From Modicisalibacter radicis (GTDB taxonomy: Bacteria; Pseudomonadota; Gammaproteobacteria; Pseudomonadales; Halomonadaceae): a DNA stretch of 64,000 nt. Of the stretch, positions 57,396 to 64,000 are shown one piece after another (position 1 is the stretch's first letter; every line of letters begins with the position of its first letter). The notes under the pieces were generated by a model. That model was not told the origin of the DNA. It searched no databases and saw only the letters and a list, made by a program, of their open reading frames with translations. The stretch spans positions 86,799 to 150,798 of the forward strand of contig NZ_CAAHFN010000022.1 in the NCBI RefSeq assembly GCF_900961225.1. The letters run 5' to 3'. The position numbers were made by a program, and so were the translations under genes.

Positions 57396-58226
57396 TCACC
57401 CCTTCACGGAACCGCCGGTCAGTCCGGCGACGATGTATTTCTGCGCCGCCAGGAAGAACACGATGGCGGGCAGGATGGTCAGCGAAACGAATGCCAGGAT
57501 CAGGTTCCACTGGGTCAGGTACTCGCCGCGGAACTGCATCATGCCCAGCGGCCAGGTGTAGATGGACTCGGTGTTGAACACCACCAAGGGCAGCAGGAAG
57601 TTGTTCCAGCTCTGCACGAAGACGAACACCCCGACCGTGGCCAGAATCGGCGTCGACAGCGGCAGCGTGAAGGACCAGAAGAAGCGCAGGTAGCTGCAGC
57701 CGTCGACATAGGCCGCTTCGAACAGCTCGCGTGGCAACTGGTCGAAGAACGCCTTGAACAGCAGGATCGCCAGCGACAGCCCGAAGGCCGTCTGCGGCAG
57801 AATCACCGCCCAGTAGGTGTCCAGCAGTCCCAGATCCCGCACCTTGATGAACAGCGGCAGGATCGCCGCCGCAAACGGGAACATCAGCCCCAGCAGCAGG
57901 TAGGAGTGCAGCATGCGCGAACCGAAGAAACGGATGTGCGAGAACACGTAGGCCGCCGCGGCACCGACGATCAGCGTCAGGGCCACCGTCGCCGACGAGA
58001 TCAGCAGCGAGTTGCCCAGGTACTGCCAGAAGCTCGGATCGTCGAGAATGCCCGCGTAGTGGCTGACGTCCCAGCTCGCCGGCAGCCCCAGCGGATTGGT
58101 GCGCAACCGCGCATTGCTCTTGAACCCGCCGAAGAACGCCGCCAGCAGCGGACCGATGACGAAACCGGCGACAATCAGCAGCACGATCACCCGCAGGCTA
58201 TTGCGCAGCAGGAACAAGCGGCTCAT
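57396..58226 (-). CDS. Sugar ABC transporter permease (MalG type)
   Basis: 276 residues, six membrane segments, EAA loop FEAAYVDGCSYLRFFWSFTL near residue 180. Partner of the MalF-type permease, whose stop overlaps its ATG (ATGA). Confidence 0.93.
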   Translation of the reverse strand: MSRLFLLRNSLRVIVLLIVAGFVIGPLLAAFFGGFKSNARLRTNPLGLPASWDVSHYAGILDDPSFWQYLGNSLLISSATVALTLIVGAAAAYVFSHIRFFGSRMLHSYLLLGLMFPFAAAILPLFIKVRDLGLLDTYWAVILPQTAFGLSLAILLFKAFFDQLPRELFEAAYVDGCSYLRFFWSFTLPLSTPILATVGVFVFVQSWNNFLLPLVVFNTESIYTWPLGMMQFRGEYLTQWNLILAFVSLTILPAIVFFLAAQKYIVAGLTGGSVKG

Positions 58227-59146
58227 GCGCCCTCCCTGGCCATCGCGTGGCGCTGGTAGAAGAAGGCGATCAACATGGCGATGACGAACAGGAAGATGGC
58301 GGCGGCACTGCCGAAGCCGATCTTCAACCGGGTCAGGCCGAAGGTATAGAGGTAGGTGACGATGGTGTGGGTGCTGTTCGATGGCCCGCCGTTGGTCAGC
58401 GGAATGATGATGTCGAAGATCTGCAGCGAACCGATCAGCGCGAAGAACACGCTGACCACGATGGCGTGCTTGATCATCGGCACCTGCACGTGGCGGGCGA
58501 TCTGCCAGGGGCCGGCACCCTCTAGCCGTGCCGCCTCGACGAGATCCTTCGGCACTCCCTGCAGGGCGGCGATGTAGATCATCATGTGGAAGCCGAAATA
58601 CTTCCACACGATGACCGTCATGATCGCGGCGAACGCCCATTGGCGATCGGCCAGGATGTACAGCGACTCCATGTCCAGGGCATGAAACAGCTGGGCCGTC
58701 ACCCCGTATTCGCCGTCGAAGACGAAACTCCAGATCAGCCCGGCGGCCACCTCGGCAAGGATATAGGGAAGGAAGAACACCAGCCGGAACAGCGCATTGG
58801 TCGGCGTCTTGCGATAGATCAGCAGTGCCAGGCCCAGCGCCAGCGGCAATTGCACGACCAGCGAGACGATGACCAGTTGGACGGTATTCCACAGCGCCGT
58901 GTGAAAGGTCGAGTGCCCCAGCAAGCGCTGATAGTTCTCCGCCCCGACGAAGTCGCTGGGCGTGGCGTAACCGTTCCAGTCGAACAGGCTGTAATAGGCG
59001 GCGTCCGCCAGGGGCAGGATGACGAACAGCGAGAACAGGATCAGCGCCGGCGGCAGCAGCAGCAGCACGGCGCTCAGCCGACCGCTGGCGCGGCCACGCC
59101 GCAGCCGTTGTCGCCAGCCGGAAGGGGAATACGACGATGTAGTCAT
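58223..59146 (-). CDS. Sugar ABC transporter permease (MalF type)
   Basis: 307 residues, six membrane segments after a basic N-terminus; EAA loop LVEAARLEGAGPWQIARHVQ. A GTG at 59155 is an alternative start. Follows the binding-protein gene by about 60 bp. Confidence 0.93.
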   Translation of the reverse strand: MTTSSYSPSGWRQRLRRGRASGRLSAVLLLLPPALILFSLFVILPLADAAYYSLFDWNGYATPSDFVGAENYQRLLGHSTFHTALWNTVQLVIVSLVVQLPLALGLALLIYRKTPTNALFRLVFFLPYILAEVAAGLIWSFVFDGEYGVTAQLFHALDMESLYILADRQWAFAAIMTVIVWKYFGFHMMIYIAALQGVPKDLVEAARLEGAGPWQIARHVQVPMIKHAIVVSVFFALIGSLQIFDIIIPLTNGGPSNSTHTIVTYLYTFGLTRLKIGFGSAAAIFLFVIAMLIAFFYQRHAMAREGA

Positions 59147-59205
59147 GTCAGGCACCCGGTATGAGGCTCGACAGGGGCCGTTGCCGGCCCCGGCGAAAGA
59201 TACGC

Positions 59206-60429
59206 TTAGCGGAACTGCCAGGCTTCCTCGACGCGTTCGGCCGCTTCTTCCGGACTGGTCACGCCCTGGGCGATATCGGTGCTGATGTCGTTCACCGTCG
59301 CGCCGACCGACACGCCCAGGTCGTGATCGAGGAAGATCTGGTGATAGGAGGCCTGCTCGATGTCCCTGGCCACCTTGCGGCCGTAGGGCGTCGTCAGCGC
59401 CTTTTCGGCGCCCTTGACGACCGGCACGAAGATGCCGCGCTTGGCCGCCTCGCGCTGGTTGTCGAGACTCAGCAGACGCTTGAGAAACGTCACTGCCTCA
59501 TCGGGGGCGTCGCGGGTGACCGCCCAGCCGTTCAGCCCGCCGAAGGTCGCCTCGTTGCCCTGCCCGCCTTCCACGCTGGGAAAGGAGATGAAGCGCAGGT
59601 CCTCGTCCGGGACCCCCTCCCCGCTCACCGAGCGCTGCTGCGAGGGCAGATAGTCCCAGTCGCCCATCAGGTGGAAGGCCGCCTCGCCATCGCCGAACAT
59701 GCCGCTGGCGCGCTCATAGGTGGTGGTCATGAAACCGGGCTGGAACGGTTCGAGCTCGACCAGTTGCTCGAGCTTCTCGCCGGCCTTGGCGGCCTCGAAG
59801 CCCGGCTGGCCGGCCAGCCGGGTAGCCAGGCTGCCCCAGTAGAAATGCATCGGCCAGCCGTCCTTGGCGCCCACCACGATCGGCGTGACGCCGGCCTCCT
59901 TGAGCGTGGCGACGGCGTCGAGGAAGTCCTGCCAGGTGTCGATGGCGTCGACGTCCACGCCGGCCTTCTCGGTCAGCGCGGTATTCGCCCACAGGCCCAC
60001 TTCGGTGACGTACAGCGGTGCACCGTAGATCTTGCCGCCGATGGTGAAGGCGTCGATCGCCGAGGCCGGAAAACGCGCCTGCCAGCCGTCCTGCATGGCC
60101 GCCGTCAGGTCCTTGACGAAGCCGGCCTCGACCTTCTCCTTCAGGGCCTCGCCGCCCCAGCTGTAGAAGATGTCGGGGCGCTGGTCGGACTGCAGCAGGG
60201 TCGGCAGCTTCGACTTGTAGGCCTCGTTGGAGAGGTAGTCGAGTTCGATGGTCACGCCGGGGTGGCTGTCCTCGAATTCGCGGGCGATCTCGGCGTAGTA
60301 GTCCTTCTCGACCTGACTGATCTCGACACGCATCACGCGGATGGTGGTATCCGCCATCGCCGACTGCGCGGAGCCGAGCAGCGTGGCGACGGAGACGATC
60401 AGCAGGGTTTTTCTGGGATGGCTGAACAT
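59206..60429 (-). CDS. Sugar ABC transporter substrate-binding protein
   Basis: 407 residues, periplasmic, signal peptide MFSHPRKTLLIVSVATLLGS with cleavage near SAMA-DTT. MalE-like cluster: RPDIFYSWGGEALKEKVEAG, TWQDFLDAVATLKEAGVTPI. Delivers xylo- or arabino-sugar oligosaccharides, inferred from the GH43 and xylose genes. GGAG 6 bp before ATG 60429. Confidence 0.92.
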   Translation of the reverse strand: MFSHPRKTLLIVSVATLLGSAQSAMADTTIRVMRVEISQVEKDYYAEIAREFEDSHPGVTIELDYLSNEAYKSKLPTLLQSDQRPDIFYSWGGEALKEKVEAGFVKDLTAAMQDGWQARFPASAIDAFTIGGKIYGAPLYVTEVGLWANTALTEKAGVDVDAIDTWQDFLDAVATLKEAGVTPIVVGAKDGWPMHFYWGSLATRLAGQPGFEAAKAGEKLEQLVELEPFQPGFMTTTYERASGMFGDGEAAFHLMGDWDYLPSQQRSVSGEGVPDEDLRFISFPSVEGGQGNEATFGGLNGWAVTRDAPDEAVTFLKRLLSLDNQREAAKRGIFVPVVKGAEKALTTPYGRKVARDIEQASYHQIFLDHDLGVSVGATVNDISTDIAQGVTSPEEAAERVEEAWQFR

Positions 60430-60472
60430 GGCGACTCCCGTCTTGTTGTTGGAGCGTGGCGTGGGCGGTCGT

Positions 60473-61357
60473 TCATCGCGTGACGCGCGGTTCGACCAGC
60501 CCGGGATTGGGCGCGGGCATGGCGAACAAGCTGCCCGCCGACGGCCATTGATGGTGTTTTTCGTCGTCACTCAGATGCTGCGTGGCGGTGGTGATGTAAA
60601 GCGTCTTCCGGTCGGCCCCGCCGAAGGCCATCATGGTGGGGTGCGGGCAAGGCAGTGCATGGCTCTCCAGGAAAGCGCCGTGGCGATCGAACCTGGCGAT
60701 CCGGCCGCCGCCGTAGAGCGCGCACCAGTAATCGCCCCGGCTGTCGACCGCGGCGCCGTCCGGCACCCCGGGCAGACCATGGCGCGCCAGGTCGATCCAC
60801 GCCTCGCCCGACTCGAGCGTGCCGCGTTCGGCATCGAAGGCGTAACGCCAGACCTGGCGGGTCGGCGAATCGGCGTGGTAGGCGAAGCGACCGTCCGGGC
60901 TGAATGCCAGGCCGTTGGAGATGGCCAGCGACCCCTTTACCGAGGTGAGGCGCTCGCCGTCCAGGCGATACAGGCTGGCACTCGGCACTGTCTCGGCGGC
61001 ATCGATCGTGCCCACCCAGAACCGCCCGAACGGATCGCAGCGGCCGTCGTTGAAGCGATTGCCGGCTTCCTCGAGCCATTCGGGGTTGGCGACGATCAGC
61101 GTCTTGTCGCCGCTGCCCGGGTCCAGCCGGTAGACCCCCGAGCGCGCGGCGACGATCAGCCCCGTAGCCCCCAACGCCAGGCAGCCCAGCGGTTCGTCCA
61201 GCGCGATGCTAGACGGTGCATCGTCACCCCCGGGCCGCCAGCTATAGACCAGCCCACGGTTGATATCCACCCAGTGCAGGCACTCGTTCGCCGCGTCCCA
61301 CACGGGGCTCTCGCCCAGGCTCATGTCGAGCGCGACGGCGACGGCGGGCGCGCTCAT
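60473..61357 (-). CDS. SMP-30/gluconolactonase family lactonase
   Basis: 294 residues, six-bladed propeller. Metal ligands in SLGESPVWDAANECLHW (E), NRFNDGRCDPFGRFWVGT (N), AISNGLAFSPDG (N) and GVPDGAAVDSRGDYW (D). Opens the aldonolactone produced by the adjacent dehydrogenase, as XylC does. ATG overlaps the dehydrogenase stop (ATGA). Confidence 0.88.
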   Translation of the reverse strand: MSAPAVAVALDMSLGESPVWDAANECLHWVDINRGLVYSWRPGGDDAPSSIALDEPLGCLALGATGLIVAARSGVYRLDPGSGDKTLIVANPEWLEEAGNRFNDGRCDPFGRFWVGTIDAAETVPSASLYRLDGERLTSVKGSLAISNGLAFSPDGRFAYHADSPTRQVWRYAFDAERGTLESGEAWIDLARHGLPGVPDGAAVDSRGDYWCALYGGGRIARFDRHGAFLESHALPCPHPTMMAFGGADRKTLYITTATQHLSDDEKHHQWPSAGSLFAMPAPNPGLVEPRVTR

Positions 61358-62124
61358 CCCCAGCCTCCATCGACCGGGATCTCCTGGGCGCTGATCTGGG
61401 CGCTATCGTCGGCGGCGAGGAACAACGCGGCGGGGGCGATATGCTCGGCCTCGAGGCGCACCTTCAGGCATTGATGGGCCTGGATGCTGGCCTCGTCCTC
61501 GGGGCCGATCCACTTCTCGAGCTGGCGCTCGGTCATGACGCTGCCGGGCACCAGGGTGTTGACGCGAATGCCATGCGGGCCCAGGTCGCGGGCCAGGCTG
61601 CGCGTCAGCCCGTGCACCGCGGCCTTGGCGCTGACATAGGCGGCCATGTCGCCAAGGGCCAGGCGCACGCTGATCGAGCCGAAGTTGATGATCGAGCCGC
61701 CCCCCGCCTCGCGCATCTGCTCGGCCACCGCCTGAATGGTGAAGAACATCGGACGCAGGTTGAGCGACATTCGCTCGTCCCAGTAGGCGACATCGACATC
61801 ACGCCAGGCGTGGCGATCATCGTTGGCCGCGTTGTTGATCAGCACGCGGATGGGGCCGAGCGTCTCGCCGACTCGAACGATGAGGGATTGCAATGCCTCG
61901 ACATCGCGGATGTCGCAGAACTCGAAACGCGGGGCACGGCCGGTTTCCCGCTCGAGTTCCTCGATCAGCGCTTCGCTCGCCTCCCTGGCGATATCGACGA
62001 ACACCACCCGGGCGCCCTGGCGATGAAAGGCGCGAGTCAGGGCGGCGCCGATACCGCTGCCGCCACCAGTGATGAATACCACGCGCTGCTCGAGGCTCGG
62101 GTACCGCGCTGAAGGGTGAGTCAT
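61354..62124 (-). CDS. xylB: SDR dehydrogenase, XylB-like D-xylose 1-dehydrogenase
   Basis: 256 residues. GITGGG-type cofactor motif FITGGGSGIGAALTRAFHRQ, NAANDDRH, catalytic YVSAK and the pattern IRVNTLVPGSVMTERQLEKW, strongly resembling Caulobacter XylB (NAD D-xylose dehydrogenase of the Weimberg pathway). First gene of the minus-strand run and divergent from the ROK regulator. Confidence 0.82.
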   Translation of the reverse strand: MTHPSARYPSLEQRVVFITGGGSGIGAALTRAFHRQGARVVFVDIAREASEALIEELERETGRAPRFEFCDIRDVEALQSLIVRVGETLGPIRVLINNAANDDRHAWRDVDVAYWDERMSLNLRPMFFTIQAVAEQMREAGGGSIINFGSISVRLALGDMAAYVSAKAAVHGLTRSLARDLGPHGIRVNTLVPGSVMTERQLEKWIGPEDEASIQAHQCLKVRLEAEHIAPAALFLAADDSAQISAQEIPVDGGWG

Positions 62125-62213
62125 GTCGGCTCCTGTTTTCTTCGCTTTATCCCGCCGCCATGCCTGGCGCCCTCTCAGGGCCCACGTGCACGATGTGGCC
62201 GGCCGGTGCGAGA

Positions 62214-62236
62214 TTTAATTTAGCAGATAAAATAAA
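62214..62236. promoter_or_regulatory. Candidate ROK-regulator operator
   Basis: TTTAATTTA-GCAGA-TAAAATAAA, an AT-rich inverted repeat with eight of nine arm positions matched, lying between the divergent dehydrogenase and ROK genes, where XylR/NagC-type ROK proteins bind. Confidence 0.6.
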
Positions 62237-62419
62237 TAGCCCCACATGACACTTTGGTCGCTACGACAAAAGGCAAAATCGAGAGGATCAATCGGTAACG
62301 AAACCCGATAATCGGCCTCGATCAGGCTTTCCTGGATAAAACGATCATTCTACTGGCCATTCCCCCCGGGCTGGCTGGCGCTATATAATTATCGCCATGA
62401 ATTAATTAGAGGGCTCTTC

Positions 62420-63652
62420 ATGGTCGCTCCCGCCACCGACTCGATACGCACCGACAACACCCTGGCCCTGATCCGTTCACTGCGCGCCCATGGCGCCATG
62501 GCGCGTGTCGACCTGGCTGCCGCCAACCAGTTGAGCTCGGCGACGGTGACTTCGATCAGCGGGGAGCTGCTCGAACGGGGCATCGTCGTCGAGCGCCCAC
62601 CCAATGCCCGGAATCTCGGCCATCGCGGCCGACCCAAGACACTGATAGCCCTCGCTCCCGATGCCGCCTGCGTCATCACCGTCAAGCTGTCGATCAACGA
62701 AGTGCGCTTCACGGCGGGCAACTTCTGCGGCGAGCTTTACTACAGCGATACCCGGGCGGTCGATACGCTGGCCTTGACGGCCGACGCGCTGATCGGGTTG
62801 CTGAGCCGACATATCGACGCCCTGCGCCAGCGCCTGGCGGCCGACTCCGGCCCGGTCGCCGGCATCTGCCTGGCCGTACAGGGAATCGTTTCCCCGCTAC
62901 ACGGAAGCATCGTATGGTCGCCGGCCTTCGCCCTGCGCAATGTCGATATCGTCTCGCCGCTCAGGGCCCGCTTCGACTGTCCGGTCCAGCTGGAAAACGA
63001 CGCCAACTGCATCTCCGCGGCGATTACCCGTCACCCCGATTACATGGATACCCGCAATCTGGCGGTGATCATGCTCGGCTATGGCGTGGGCATGGCGATC
63101 ATGATCGATGGCAAGCCCTATCTTGGCGCGCACGGTTCATCGGCGGAGTTCGGGCATACCAAGTACGAATCCAACGGTGCGCTCTGCGCCTGCGGCAAGC
63201 GTGGCTGCATCGAGGCCTATGTCAGCGACTACGCGCTCTATCGGGACGCCCACACACTGTTGCCACTGCCCTCGGGCGATAGCGCCCACCCCTCGGAAGA
63301 ACAGATGCAGGCACTGGTCCGGCTCGCCGAGAGCGGCAACCCGATCGCCAGGCAGATATTCGCCAAGGCGGGTCATGTGCTGGGCACCGGCATCGCCAAT
63401 GTGCTGGCGCTGTTCAACCCCGACCAGGTGCTGATCACCGGCTCGGGCGTGCGCGCCTACGACCAGCTCAAGCCCAGTCTCGACCAGGCACTGCACGACG
63501 CGCTGGTCGAGGAATTGATCGGCCAGACGCGCCTCGACACGCATGGCTGGGACCACGACATGACCTGCACGGGCGCTATCCAGCTGGCCTTGAAAGCCGC
63601 CGATCACCGGCTGGTTCAATTCGACCGGCCGGGCGTCCTGCCCCTGTCCTGA
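62420..63652 (+). CDS. ROK-family transcriptional regulator
   Basis: 410 residues. N-terminal HTH (RVDLAAANQLSSATVTSISG), then ROK sugar-binding domain with CACGKRGCIEAY (zinc site C-x-C-x4-C) and GYGVGMAIMIDGKPYLGAHG. ROK repressors of this type (XylR, NagC) control sugar operons and respond to sugars. Divergent from xylB; ends in a terminator. Confidence 0.88.
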   Translation: MVAPATDSIRTDNTLALIRSLRAHGAMARVDLAAANQLSSATVTSISGELLERGIVVERPPNARNLGHRGRPKTLIALAPDAACVITVKLSINEVRFTAGNFCGELYYSDTRAVDTLALTADALIGLLSRHIDALRQRLAADSGPVAGICLAVQGIVSPLHGSIVWSPAFALRNVDIVSPLRARFDCPVQLENDANCISAAITRHPDYMDTRNLAVIMLGYGVGMAIMIDGKPYLGAHGSSAEFGHTKYESNGALCACGKRGCIEAYVSDYALYRDAHTLLPLPSGDSAHPSEEQMQALVRLAESGNPIARQIFAKAGHVLGTGIANVLALFNPDQVLITGSGVRAYDQLKPSLDQALHDALVEELIGQTRLDTHGWDHDMTCTGAIQLALKAADHRLVQFDRPGVLPLS

Positions 63653-63711
63653 ATCTCGGCGCAAGGCGACTGGCAACAGTCCACGGCGAAACCGTCCTGG
63701 CGCAGTAATAA

Positions 63712-63747
63712 AAAAGCGCCGCGGGCTGGACCGGCGGCGCTTTTATA
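63712..63747. terminator. Bidirectional terminator between ROK gene and dehydratase
   Basis: GCGCCGC/GCGGCGC stem flanked by A5 on one side and TTTTATA on the other, between the convergent genes. Confidence 0.88.
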
Positions 63748-63773
63748 GGACCTGGCTCTCCTGTCACTGGCGC

Positions 63774-64000
63774 TTAATGCGAATGCCTCGGCACCTCGGC
63801 GCCGCGACAGCCGACCAGGAAGTCGAAGTCGCAGCCCTCGTCGGCCTGCAGCACCCGCTCGATGTAGAGCTGGCGATAGCCGCCGCTGGCGGCGATGGTC
63901 CGCGACGCCGCGGTGGGGTCGCCCTCGGCCAGCCGGCGTTCGAGCTCGGCATCGTCGAGTTCCAGGTGCAGCGTCCCGGCGTAGGCGTCCAGCGCGATCC
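63774..64000 (-). CDS. Second IlvD/Edd-family dehydratase (C-terminus only)
   Basis: 75 codons of the C-terminal end enter from the right edge. GGYRQLYIERVLQADEGCDF, DFLVGCRGAEVPRHSH and stop match the end of pentonate/aldonate dehydratases, e.g. L-arabinonate dehydratase. It is a different protein from the dehydratase at 52.8-54.6 kb, whose C-terminus reads [16 protein letters not shown]. Confidence 0.8.
   Translation of the reverse strand, partial: IALDAYAGTLHLELDDAELERRLAEGDPTAASRTIAASGGYRQLYIERVLQADEGCDFDFLVGCRGAEVPRHSH

Overview
The window looks like a GC-rich chromosomal segment from a moderately halophilic gammaproteobacterium, most likely Halomonadaceae. This is inferred from gene content and protein style (BCCT osmolyte transporter, Gac/Rsm-type sRNA, LexA-controlled umuDC, NtrC/sigma-54-controlled urea uptake), not from a marker gene. 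No rRNA, tRNA or CRISPR array was seen. Coding density is high except around 19.6-23.0 kb and 41.9-45.3 kb.

Layout. 1-5.9 kb: urea ABC transporter operon urtABCDE (minus strand, urtE cut by the window edge) with a textbook sigma-54 promoter and NtrC-like sites. 6-17.8 kb: diguanylate cyclase, acyl-CoA dehydrogenase, flavodoxin-like protein, BCCT transporter, DEDDh exonuclease coupled to a cNMP/CBS/DUF294 protein, SUMT (cobA), NSS transporter and MarR regulator. 17.8-19.6 kb: LexA box and umuDC. 19.6-19.9 kb: an unannotated-looking CsrB/RsmZ-type sRNA on the minus strand with a GacA-like box. 20.1-23.0 kb: small genes, a Crp/Fnr remnant and a decayed prophage (repressor/cro pair, small early ORFs, integrase stub) abutting dusA. 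24.1-26.0 kb: succinylglutamate desuccinylase-like protein and a TauE/SafE exporter.

26.0-34.3 kb is the most intriguing part. A tightly coupled cluster joins early riboflavin/pterin-type enzymes (GTP cyclohydrolase II-like, RibD reductase domain, creatininase-family amidohydrolase, a PTPS/QueD-like protein lacking canonical active-site residues) to an MDR dehydrogenase, a GT4 glycosyltransferase, a methyltransferase, a CDP-alcohol phosphotransferase and a flippase-like membrane protein. The inferred output is a GTP-derived heterocycle attached to, or carried by, a glycosylated lipid; I know of no characterised pathway with this composition.

34.4-41.9 kb: Kef-type antiporter, amidoligase plus class I amidotransferase pair, GMC oxidoreductase, OsmC, DUF1415, aldo/keto reductase. 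41.9-44.0 kb: IS481- and IS3-type transposase debris, with an AT-rich secreted metallo-beta-lactamase-fold gene between two inverted 177-bp IS3-end copies. 44-52 kb: endonuclease V, sbcDC, wrbA, argE. 52-64 kb: a pentose (most likely D-xylose) oxidative catabolism locus: GntR/FadR regulator, aldonate dehydratase, sugar ABC transporter, GH43 beta-xylosidase, SMP-30 lactonase, XylB-like dehydrogenase, a divergent ROK regulator and a second dehydratase entering from the right edge. Matching palindromes lie in front of the GntR gene and in front of its dehydratase target.
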